A DNA stretch of 64,000 nucleotides, from positions 124,001-188,000 of the forward strand of contig JBFXDS010000002.1 of NCBI GenBank assembly GCA_050180895.1, given 5' to 3'. The notes under the pieces were generated by a model. That model was not told the DNA's origin and searched no databases. It saw only the letters and a list, made by a program, of their open reading frames with translations. The first letter of the stretch is position 1, and every line of letters begins with the position of its first letter. The stretch is from JBGPEQ01 sp050180895 (GTDB taxonomy: Bacteria > Pseudomonadota > Alphaproteobacteria > Dongiales > Dongiaceae). The position numbers and the translations under genes were made by a program. Shown piece by piece: positions 1 through 6,627 of the stretch.

Positions 1-1
1 A

Positions 2-265
2 GAACCGGAACTTGTCGCCGGAGGTCGCGAAATAGTCGTCGGCGGCATGCCGCAGCGTGGTCGTCGAGAAGATGGTCGCGACCTGGCTGAGATCGGCGGC
101 CGCGACCATCCGCAGCGTATGCGCAATCAGCCGTTCGCATGACGCTGCGTCGACGAAATCCTCCAGCACGAGAACGCCGTCGCGCGCATAGGCGGCATGC
201 ATTGCCGGCGCCAGGTGGCCGTCGGCGGGTGCGGCAAAGCGCGGCAGGCGGGCGGTCGCGGCCAT
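2..265 (-). CDS. Phytanoyl-CoA dioxygenase (PhyH) family protein, N-terminal part
   Basis: The gene starts at an ATG at 265 and runs off the left edge of the window, so only the first 88 residues are visible. The stretch around residues 25-45 (AYARDGVLVLEDFVDA, followed by a Cys-Glu-Arg-Leu helix) is the typical opening of the PhyH family of Fe(II)/2-oxoglutarate-dependent oxygenases, where a Gly-Phe/Val-Leu-Val strand precedes the first helix. The iron-binding His-x-Asp motif would lie beyond the edge. It is divergent from the cytochrome gene at 360, with about 95 bases between the starts. The substrate cannot be told from this fragment. The family call is an inference from the N-terminus alone. 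Confidence 0.6.
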   Translation of the reverse strand, partial: MAATARLPRFAAPADGHLAPAMHAAYARDGVLVLEDFVDAASCERLIAHTLRMVAAADLSQVATIFSTTTLRHAADDYFATSGDKFRF

Positions 266-359
266 TGCGGACGAGGGGCATTGCGTTGCGGCGCGGCGAT
301 GCCCAGGGTGTCACAGGTCGGCGCATGATTCAAACCGGCCCCCGGAAGGAAGGCGGCAC

Positions 360-848
360 ATGCCGGCGCGGCGGCGCAGCGTCATCGTTCTGATCTCCGT
401 CGTCGCCGGCCTGGCGGCGGCCGGGGCGGCGGCGTGGTTCGTGCAGCGGATGTTCGTTCCGCCGATCTCCGCCGACGATCCGCGCCAGGTGGCGCTTGGC
501 GAAACGCTCTACGCCGCGCATTGCGCGAGCTGCCACGGCGCGAAGCTGGAGGGCCAGCCGAACTGGCAGGAGCGTCAGGCCAACGGCCGGCTGCCGGCAC
601 CGCCACACGACATCAGCGGCCACAGCTGGCATCATCCGGACCAGGTGCTGTTCGAGATCACCCGCCAGGGCATGGCGGCCTATGCGCCCGCGGGCTATGA
701 AAGCGACATGCCGGCCTTCGCCGGCGTGCTCACGGACGAGGAGATCGCCGCCGTCATCGCCTTCATCAAGAGCCGCTGGCCGGTCCACATCCGCGAGCAG
801 CAGGCGCGCATCACCGAGCAATGGAGCGCGCAGGGAGTATTCCCATGA
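360..848 (+). CDS. Membrane-anchored class I cytochrome c
   Basis: This 162-residue protein has one N-terminal membrane segment (about residues 8-29) with no clear cleavage site, so it is probably tethered facing the periplasm. A single haem-attachment motif CASCH lies at residues 55-59, and Met117 in ESDMPAF is the likely distal haem ligand. The size and layout match monohaem class I cytochromes c that carry electrons to or from periplasmic dehydrogenases. The start follows a strong GGAAGGAAGG ribosome site. The stop overlaps the next gene's start as ATGA, so the two are probably translated together. The redox partner is unknown. Confidence 0.85.
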   Translation: MPARRRSVIVLISVVAGLAAAGAAAWFVQRMFVPPISADDPRQVALGETLYAAHCASCHGAKLEGQPNWQERQANGRLPAPPHDISGHSWHHPDQVLFEITRQGMAAYAPAGYESDMPAFAGVLTDEEIAAVIAFIKSRWPVHIREQQARITEQWSAQGVFP

Positions 849-1174
849 TCGTCGTGGTCTTCGAGGTGACGATGAAGCCGGGGCAGGGGCCGCGCTACTT
901 CGATCTTGCGACCGCGCTGCGCGCGGAGCTGGTGCAGATCGACGGTTTCCTGTCGGTCGAGCGGTTCCAGAGCCTGACGACGCCGGAGAAGTACGTATCG
1001 GTCTCCTACTGGCGCGACGCGGCCGCAATCGACCATTGGCGCGCGCATGAGAGTCACCGGCTCGCCCAGGCGCTCGGCAAGGAAGAGGTCTTCGCCGATT
1101 TCCGCATCACCGTCGCCGAGGCGCTGCGCTCCTACACGCTGGCGGAGCGCGCCGCTACCGGCGGGACCTCGTGA
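845..1174 (+). CDS. Antibiotic biosynthesis monooxygenase (ABM) domain protein
   Basis: This 109-residue single-domain protein has the ferredoxin-like ABM fold pattern: an N-terminal strand MIVVVFEV, an acidic helix, then the strand-turn FLSVERFQSL and the SYWRDAAAIDHWRAHESH helix typical of this family. Members act as small cofactor-light monooxygenases or haem-related enzymes, often as dimers. The ATG at 845 overlaps the stop of the cytochrome gene by four bases (ATGA), which decides this start over the codon at 821. The 3' end overlaps the convergent hutC gene by 20 bases. The substrate is unknown. Confidence 0.75.
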   Translation: MIVVVFEVTMKPGQGPRYFDLATALRAELVQIDGFLSVERFQSLTTPEKYVSVSYWRDAAAIDHWRAHESHRLAQALGKEEVFADFRITVAEALRSYTLAERAATGGTS

Positions 1175-1889
1175 CGTAGTCCTGCCGCCCCGCCAACTGG
1201 TAGCGCGCGCCGGGATGGGTGAGCCGCGCGCGCGAGACGACGATCCCGTTGGACCAGGTGCGGCGCGTCAGCAGCAGGCAGGGCTCGTTGCCGCGGATCT
1301 GCAGCAGCCGCTGGAGCCGCGGATCGGGCAGCACGGCCTCGATCACATGCTCGGCGGCGTCGAGCGGGCCGAGCGCGGTGAGATATTCATAAGGCGTGGT
1401 CCTGGCGAAATCCTGCCGCAGATAGCTCGGCGCGAAGGCGGGATTGACATGCCGGTCCTCGACTTGCACCGGCGTCCCGTTCTCGCAATGCACGAGCACC
1501 GAGTGGAACACCGGCGCGTTCGTCGCCAGGGTCAGCGCGCGGGCCGTCGCCGCGTCCGCGCGCTCGCGCCGCAGCAGATGCACGACGGCCGTGTGCCTGT
1601 GCCCGCGGCCGGCGATCTCCTGGGCGATGTTGCGGATCTCCAGCAGCTCCGATTGCGGCTTGGCATCGGCGACGAAGGTGCCGACGCCCTGCACCCGCCG
1701 CAGCACGCCCTCGGCGGTGAGCTCGCGCAGCGCGCGGTTGGCGGTCATGCGGCTCACCCGCAGGTCGCGCGTCAGCTCGTTCTCCGACGGCACGGGATCG
1801 CCGGCGCCGAGCCGGCCGCGGGCGATGCGGTCGCGGATGCGGTCCTTGACCTGCTGGTAGAGCGGCGCGGCGGAAGCGGCGGCGGGCAT
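1155..1889 (-). CDS. hutC: Histidine utilization repressor, GntR/HutC family
   Basis: This 244-residue regulator has an N-terminal winged-helix domain of the GntR type (LYQQVKDRIRDRIARG, then PSENEL and the recognition helix VSRMTANRALRELTAEG) and a C-terminal UTRA ligand-binding domain. HutC proteins repress histidine degradation genes and are released by urocanate. It is divergent from hutG at 1958, which supports the specific name. The ATG at 1889 is preferred over a TTG at 1907, because the TTG lies inside the palindromic operator at 1893-1910. That operator would cover the region just ahead of hutC and suggests autorepression as well as control of hutG. Confidence 0.85.
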   Translation of the reverse strand: MPAAASAAPLYQQVKDRIRDRIARGRLGAGDPVPSENELTRDLRVSRMTANRALRELTAEGVLRRVQGVGTFVADAKPQSELLEIRNIAQEIAGRGHRHTAVVHLLRRERADAATARALTLATNAPVFHSVLVHCENGTPVQVEDRHVNPAFAPSYLRQDFARTTPYEYLTALGPLDAAEHVIEAVLPDPRLQRLLQIRGNEPCLLLTRRTWSNGIVVSRARLTHPGARYQLAGRQDYVTRSRR

Positions 1890-1892
1890 GAC

Positions 1893-1910
1893 GGCTTGTA
1901 TAGACAAGCC
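1893..1910. promoter_or_regulatory. Candidate HutC operator
   Basis: The sequence reads GGCTTGT-ATAG-ACAAGCC, a perfect inverted repeat of two 7-base arms around four bases. Its core CTTGT(4)ACAAG resembles HutC operators known from pseudomonads. It lies between the divergent starts of hutC (1889) and hutG (1958), so one site could repress both genes. The link to HutC is an inference from position and symmetry. Confidence 0.65.
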
Positions 1911-1957
1911 GGAACGGCTGGTGTCAACTTCGCGGCCGGTTCTCGGTCACGTGCGCG

Positions 1958-2749
1958 ATGGACATCTTTCGCTTCACACAAGGCACGACCCCGCTGCTGG
2001 TGAGCATGCCGCATGTCGGCACGCACGTTCCAGCGCCCCTGGCCGCGCGCATGACCGACAGCGCCCGCGCCGTGCCCGACACCGACTGGCATGTCGACCG
2101 GCTCTACGATTTCCTCGGCGGGCTGGGCGCGTCGGTGATCCAGGCGACCCATTCGCGTTACGTCATCGATCTCAACCGGCCGCCCGACAGCGCGCCGCTC
2201 TATCCCGGCGCCGCCAACACCGGCCTCTGTCCGACCGAGCAGTTCGACGGCGCGCCGATCTACCGGCCGGGCGAGACGCCCGGCGATGCCGAGATCGAGG
2301 AGCGGCTGACGCTGTTCTGGCGCCCCTATCACGACCGGCTGGCGGCCGAGCTGCAGGCGCTGCGGGAGCGCCACGGCATCGCCCTGCTGTACGAGGCGCA
2401 CTCTATCCGCTCGCGCGTCCCGCGGCTGTTCGACGGCCGGCTGCCGGACATCAACCTCGGCACCGCCGACGGCGCCGCGGCGGCCGCTGACCTGGCGGCG
2501 CTGCTGGTCGAGACGGCCGGCGAGGCCGAGACCTATTCGAGCGTCCTCAACGGCCGCTTCAAGGGCGGCTACATCACCCGCCGCTACGGCCGGCCCGCCG
2601 AGCGCATCCATGCCGTGCAGCTCGAGCTCTCGCAGCTCACCTACATGGAGGAGGATGCGCCCTTCCGCTTCCGCGACGACCTCGCCGCCGCGGTGCGGCC
2701 GACGCTGCGCGCCATCCTGCAGGCGATGCTCGCCTGGGGGCGGGGCTGA
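1958..2749 (+). CDS. hutG: N-formylglutamate deformylase
   Basis: This 263-residue enzyme hydrolyses N-formyl-L-glutamate to glutamate and formate, the last step of the five-step histidine degradation route. Recognisable family signatures are SMPHVGTHVP near residue 16, the DTDWHVDRLYDF segment, YVIDLNRPP around residue 68 and the EAHSIRS motif around residue 145. The length fits the family. No hutH, hutU, hutI or hutF lies in the window, so only the terminal enzyme and the regulator are found here. Expression is likely controlled by the palindrome at 1893-1910. Confidence 0.9.
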   Translation: MDIFRFTQGTTPLLVSMPHVGTHVPAPLAARMTDSARAVPDTDWHVDRLYDFLGGLGASVIQATHSRYVIDLNRPPDSAPLYPGAANTGLCPTEQFDGAPIYRPGETPGDAEIEERLTLFWRPYHDRLAAELQALRERHGIALLYEAHSIRSRVPRLFDGRLPDINLGTADGAAAAADLAALLVETAGEAETYSSVLNGRFKGGYITRRYGRPAERIHAVQLELSQLTYMEEDAPFRFRDDLAAAVRPTLRAILQAMLAWGRG

Positions 2750-2757
2750 GGCCGGCG

Positions 2758-3102
2758 TCAGTCGGCGCGGCCGGCGCTCGGCGGCAGGTAGCCCGTCGTG
2801 GTCTCGCCGGCCAGCTTCATCGCCTTCAGCGCCTCCTTCGGGCTGATCAGCACGGTCGTCTTCAGCTGGCTGACCGCTCCCGACCTGAGGATGGTCAGGA
2901 GACAGGCGGTGGCGGCGGTGTTGTCGGGAAACTCGGTGATGGCGACGCCGTCATAGTCGCCGAAGGAGAGGAAGAAGCTGTGCAGCGTGCCGCCATAGTC
3001 CTTGAGCAGCTTGCTGACCACCTCGTAGCGGTCGTGCGGATGCTGCACCAACGCCGCGACCTGCTGATCCTTGTAACTCCACTGGAGCATGTAGAAGGAC
3101 AT
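2758..3102 (-). CDS. GYD domain-containing protein
   Basis: This 114-residue protein carries the GYD-domain pattern: an N-terminal strand MSFYMLQWSYKDQQ, a central helix ending in LLKDYGG, and the eponymous loop SFGDYDGVAITEFPD around residues 46-60, followed by a second helix and a VLISPKEALKAM strand. GYD proteins are small, probably dimeric ferredoxin-like domains with no assigned reaction. It is convergent with hutG, with eight bases between the stops, and transcribed away from the hairpin repeat at 3178-3259. Confidence 0.8.
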   Translation of the reverse strand: MSFYMLQWSYKDQQVAALVQHPHDRYEVVSKLLKDYGGTLHSFFLSFGDYDGVAITEFPDNTAATACLLTILRSGAVSQLKTTVLISPKEALKAMKLAGETTTGYLPPSAGRAD

Positions 3103-3177
3103 GGGGACCTCCGCTTGCTGCGATCATCGGCCGCCCGGATATGATACACCTGTTGCCACGCCCTTGCATCGCCACCG

Positions 3178-3259
3178 TGCGTCCTTCGACAAGCTCAGGA
3201 TGAGGAGAATTTTTCTGGCACGAAGGACGTCCCTCATCCTGAGCTTGTCGAAGGACGCA
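3178..3259. repeat. Dispersed hairpin repeat, copy 1
   Basis: Two perfectly complementary 28-base arms at 3178-3205 and 3232-3259 flank a 26-base spacer. The arms contain the core TCCTTCGACAAGCTCAGGA. The same element recurs at 44489-44571 and, inverted and with one compensated base pair, at 50406-50490. It sits between the 5' end of the GYD gene and the 3' end of the lipoprotein gene, where a transcript would fold into a long hairpin. It may act as a terminator or mRNA stabiliser. No gene is seen elsewhere in 3103-3343. Confidence 0.9.
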
Positions 3260-3343
3260 GGTTGCCCATCCGATTTCTCCTGTTGGAATTGATCCGCTCA
3301 TAAACGTTGCCGCCGCGCGGCACTGTTCGTCGTGGCTACCGCA

Positions 3344-5017
3344 CTACCCCTCGAACTCGTAGGCCCCCGGATCGGGCGTCGCGGGGCCGGCGTCGTCGCC
3401 GTCGATCCGGCGCGGGAAGCCGTCGCCGCGCTGGTCGACGAACGGGAAGGCCGGAATGACCGCGCGGTCCACCGGGTTGAAGGACGAGCTGCCGGCCGAA
3501 GGCACGATGAAGGGGTAGACCGGCGTGAACCCGCCGCGGTCGTCCAGCGCGCCGAAGGCCGACAGCAACACGTCGATATGATCGGAGCTTTCGGCCGCCG
3601 GCGTTCCCGTCAGCGTGCAGGCGGCGTCGGCCAGGTTGCCGCCCAGCGTCGTGATCGTGCCGCTGCAGTGGGTCGCGGTGTTGTCGATGATCAGGACGTT
3701 GCGCAGGCGCATCTCCGACCCGGCGTCGTTGGACAGCAGCGTCCGGTCCTCGATCGAGTTCTGCGACACCGTGACGAATGCCAGCTCCATCTCGCCCTCG
3801 TTGCGCACCACCGTCACGGGCGGATCGCCCGACCAGCGGTGGTCGTGGATGGTCGCGTTCTCCAGCCCCAGGACGGCGTCCTCGGCGTTGTGCAGGGCGT
3901 TGCCGAACCGGGCGCTGTTGTAGGCGATGAGCGCTCGGCGGATCGTCGCCGTGCCCGTGTTGAAGAGCGCGCCGCCCTGGGGATTGTTGACCTCGCCGCC
4001 GACGGTGTTCTGGGTGAGGGCGATGTCCTCGGCGATCAGGATGCCGTCGTTCTGGATGCCGCCGCCGCCGATGCCGGTGGCGACCGGCCGCGTCACCTCG
4101 TTGTCGGCGATGGCGACCTGCTCGAGCACCGTCGTGCCGGCGTTGAGGATGCCGCCGCCCGGACCGTCGGCGCTGCCGTTGATGACCGCGAGCGTGCGCA
4201 GGCGCAGCACGGTGGCGGCGCCGCTAACCTGGAACACCCGGTCGATCCCGCCGCCGTCGATCTTGACGAACGCGGCGTTGCTGTCCGGATCGTCCCGCAG
4301 GTTCTCGTCGCGGTCGTTCGACTCGATCAGGAAATCCCAGACGTCGCGGCTGTCGCCGGAGATGCCCTCGATGGTGACGGACTCGGTGATGTCGAGATCG
4401 AGGATGGCGTCGTTGACCTCGTTGCCGCTCTCGCTCAGCGCCCCGCTCTCGGTCCGCGTCAGCACGTAGCGGCCGACCGGAACGCGGATGAGGTCCGCGC
4501 CGGGCTTGGCATTCGCCTCCATGACGGCGGCGCGCAGCGAGCAGCCGAGCTCGCCGTCGATCACGCCGGCGCAGGTGCCGTTGCCGACGATGAAATCGGG
4601 AAAGTCCTCCGTGCGGTCGACGATGAAGGTCTGCGCCACCTCGTCGTCGAAGTTCTCGCATTCGGGCGGCTGGCCCGCGATCGCGTGGGTGAAGCGCCCG
4701 CCCTCCGGGAAGCGGGCGACCGGGTCCTCGAAGATGCCGTTCGTCGTCACCTCCACCTCGAACTCGGCGACGCCGCTGCAGGCCCCGAGCGGCAGCTCGC
4801 CCTCGTACCGGTCGTCGCCGATATCGTCCATGGCGTCGGTGCCGACGCCCGGCACGATGAGATCGACGTTCAGGACGCTGGCATCGCTGTCCACCCGCAC
4901 GGTGAAGGTCTGCGAATTGATCGGCGGATCGTAGGTCATCGGCGAGTCGGTCTCGTCGATCACGGCGAGCGAGCAGCCGCAGACGGCGAGGGTCGCGAGC
5001 AGCACGGCGGCTTTCAT
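3344..5017 (-). CDS. Right-handed beta-helix lipoprotein with CSLREA-type motif
   Basis: This 557-residue protein starts MKAAVLLATLAVCGC, with a lipobox-like VCGC placing the lipidated cysteine at residue 15, so it is probably outer-membrane or surface anchored. A CSLRAAVMEANA motif matches the CSLREA repeat that precedes parallel beta-helix domains, and the following region has repeated GGGILNAGT, GGGGIQNDG and GGALFNTGT turns typical of beta-helix coils. The end DPGAYEFEG is the usual closing of this cell-surface family. The ATG at 5017 is chosen because it gives a clean signal peptide. Composition is rich in Asp and Glu. A perfect CRP/FNR-type site lies about 80 bases upstream. No enzymatic residues can be assigned. 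Confidence 0.75.
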   Translation of the reverse strand: MKAAVLLATLAVCGCSLAVIDETDSPMTYDPPINSQTFTVRVDSDASVLNVDLIVPGVGTDAMDDIGDDRYEGELPLGACSGVAEFEVEVTTNGIFEDPVARFPEGGRFTHAIAGQPPECENFDDEVAQTFIVDRTEDFPDFIVGNGTCAGVIDGELGCSLRAAVMEANAKPGADLIRVPVGRYVLTRTESGALSESGNEVNDAILDLDITESVTIEGISGDSRDVWDFLIESNDRDENLRDDPDSNAAFVKIDGGGIDRVFQVSGAATVLRLRTLAVINGSADGPGGGILNAGTTVLEQVAIADNEVTRPVATGIGGGGIQNDGILIAEDIALTQNTVGGEVNNPQGGALFNTGTATIRRALIAYNSARFGNALHNAEDAVLGLENATIHDHRWSGDPPVTVVRNEGEMELAFVTVSQNSIEDRTLLSNDAGSEMRLRNVLIIDNTATHCSGTITTLGGNLADAACTLTGTPAAESSDHIDVLLSAFGALDDRGGFTPVYPFIVPSAGSSSFNPVDRAVIPAFPFVDQRGDGFPRRIDGDDAGPATPDPGAYEFEG

Positions 5018-5361
5018 GGCGGGACGCTCCAAGCTGAATCATGAATTTGGATGAATGTCCAGCATGGTCCCGCCGACTGGACGGTACCGCTGTGACAGCG
5101 GTCACAGATCGCCTGTGATATGACTAGTAACCGACGCCGTGACAGGCCGAGACGGTGGCTTTCGCTCAACGGTGAAAAAATATGACATTTCGAAGCAAAC
5201 AGTTGCACAGACCCAATGAGGGTGCCTGAGCCGGGATGCAGGGGATAGTTTGACGCTGGGCGCTATGGCGGAAGAGGTGGTGACAGTCCCGGGTTCGTTC
5301 GCGACCGCAGGAACTATCCGTCGTCCTCTAGGCTGATCCAACCTTCCATGGAAGGTGTCTC
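5018..5361. other. Intergenic region with CRP-like site
   Basis: This 344-base stretch lies between divergent starts of the lipoprotein gene (5017, minus) and the EF-hand-like gene (5362, plus). Base composition is lower in GC than the flanks. The only structured element I find is the palindrome at 5090-5107. No convincing open reading frame is present. Confidence 0.5.
5090..5107. promoter_or_regulatory. Candidate CRP/FNR-family binding site
   Basis: The sequence CTGTGAC-AGCG-GTCACAG is a perfect inverted repeat and contains TGTGA-N6-TCACA exactly at 5091-5106, the textbook CRP consensus. Its centre is about 81 bases upstream of the lipoprotein ATG (5017), a position compatible with activation or repression. 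Whether this organism's CRP/FNR homologue binds is not known. Confidence 0.5.
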
Positions 5362-5664
5362 GTGAATACGACGGTGCGCAAATGGATTGTTAGGGTGCTG
5401 CTCACGGTGGCGGTGGTTCTAGCCGCCTTCATTGTATGGCGCGTAACACCTAGTCTTCAACAAAACTACAGCTGGACAGAGATGGATTGGAACGGAGACG
5501 GAGCGACTTCGATTGGCGAGTTCCTGGAGAGCGCGGATGTTGGAAGCCGAGAAGTCAATCGCAGCGGAATAGACTGCATCGAGTACTTCACGATGAAGGA
5601 TGCCGTACCAATTCGACTGGATTGTTCGCTCGACACGCGATCCGAGAAACCAGCGTCGGAGTAG
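5362..5664 (+). CDS. Small membrane-anchored protein with EF-hand-like loop
   Basis: This 100-residue protein begins with a GTG codon six bases after GGAAGG. An N-terminal membrane segment spans about residues 8-27, followed by a periplasmic part. Residues 42-54 (DWNGDGATSIGEF) match an EF-hand calcium-binding loop, with Asp at positions 1 and 5 and Glu at position 12 of the loop. Only one loop is present. Calcium binding is an inference from the motif. The gene lies in the lower-GC islet and has no functional neighbours that explain it. Confidence 0.6.
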   Translation: MNTTVRKWIVRVLLTVAVVLAAFIVWRVTPSLQQNYSWTEMDWNGDGATSIGEFLESADVGSREVNRSGIDCIEYFTMKDAVPIRLDCSLDTRSEKPASE

Positions 5665-5841
5665 GTATTTCCGGTCTCGGTCGGCGCGACTGGCAGCTAC
5701 AGAAGATAACCGACGAGTATAATCAGGGTCAGAGTGGTGTTTCGACAAGAAATCTCGATCGCCTTCTTGCGAGTCTTGCCGCCGCCTGAGCCCACAGCTT
5801 AGCTTGACGACGTTGGCCCACAGGTTATCCGTCATGCTGTA

Positions 5842-5955
5842 TCACGGGAATCTGGGAAGATACTCGCCCTTCGAGACAACGAGCGTCTTAGTCGGCGCCT
5901 CGATGTCGATATAGTGATGGCAGGCAACGGGCGAATCGCGCATCGCGTCGAGCTT
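5842..5955 (-). pseudogene. In-frame continuation of the 5956-6204 gene beyond a TGA
   Basis: Directly after the TGA at 5956-5958 the same frame stays open for 37 codons and then stops at 5842-5844. The encoded peptide (KLDAMRDSPVACHHYIDIE, then a TLVVSKGEYLPRFP end) has a natural protein composition and ends in a way common to small bacterial proteins. This suggests the upstream gene originally encoded about 120 residues and was cut by a nonsense change. A sequencing error is the other explanation. Confidence 0.5.
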
Positions 5956-6204
5956 TCAGACGATTTCATCGACCTTACCGGGCGCCAGTCGCCACACCGT
6001 GGCTGAGCGCTGAATGTCGATACTTGCGGCGTTAAGCTCGACTTTGAACACTATCGTATTGCGCGCAAGAGGTATCGTTGCTTGTCGTCCCTGTTGGTTT
6101 TCTAAGAGTGCTGCCCGAACTGCATCAAGACCATCGCCATCCATCGCCAGCAGAACGACGCGCTCGCCCTTGAACTCTGGTACCAGTTCAATGTGAATGA
6201 TCAT
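5956..6204 (-). CDS. Hypothetical protein, probably truncated
   Basis: This 82-residue protein starts MIIHIELVPEF after an AAGGG ribosome site and has an alternating strand-helix pattern (VVLLAMDGDGLDAVRAALLEN). I do not recognise the family. The reading frame continues convincingly past its TGA for 37 more codons (5842-5955), so the product visible here is likely the first two thirds of an original protein of about 120 residues. It sits in the gene-poor islet between the EF-hand-like gene and trpE. Small proteins with this layout are sometimes antitoxin or immunity partners, but no partner is seen. Confidence 0.5.
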   Translation of the reverse strand: MIIHIELVPEFKGERVVLLAMDGDGLDAVRAALLENQQGRQATIPLARNTIVFKVELNAASIDIQRSATVWRLAPGKVDEIV

Positions 6205-6627
6205 CGTATCGCCCTTGCCTCAAGGTTCCGGATCTTGAGAAGAAATGGGGTCGTAGTGGGTTAAATTGAACGCGCGGGTGCCGCGAGGTTTGATGGCTGG
6301 GCAGCCGAGGTGGTGCGTCCCCGCAAGACGGTAGCCAAATCGGCCCGACGCAGGAGAGGTAACGATGTCCTCGCTTTCTGTGGCATTTTGCGCTTGACAC
6401 CAGATCCCGATGTTCGTAATATGTTTCCTTCGGCAAGGGATTGCCGGGTCGATATTTTACATCGTGAATATATGCACTATCGTGCCGCTTCGCGGATGCG
6501 ACCTTATCCTCAAGGGGCTGGGCCTCACGAAGTATGCCGTCAGTGCCGCCCAGGAGTTATACGCAAAATACGATACGGTTGAATTGCGAGTTTTGCTGTT
6601 GGACTACCTCCCGCTGGAACGAGAGCC
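6205..6627. other. Gene-poor region before trpE
   Basis: This 423-base stretch has lower GC than its surroundings and no gene I can support. On the minus strand a frame stays open from about 6560 to 6188 without a good start codon; part of its translation (around 6370-6450) looks protein-like, so it could be a remnant. On the plus strand a near-perfect sigma-70 promoter lies at 6394-6422. No terminator hairpin is obvious after trpE. Confidence 0.4.
6394..6422 (+). promoter_or_regulatory. Candidate sigma-70 promoter
   Basis: TTGACA (6394-6399) and TAATAT (6417-6422) are separated by 17 bases, close to the ideal housekeeping promoter. It points right, into about 200 bases without a gene and then into the antisense side of trpE (ends at 6628). 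It may drive a small or antisense RNA, or be a chance match in a lower-GC stretch. Confidence 0.4.

Noticed and set aside
5842..6204. Selenocysteine reading of the TGA at 5956-5958
   Set aside because: I see no stable hairpin directly after the TGA as bacterial selenocysteine genes need, and the residue context gives no redox motif. A nonsense change is simpler.
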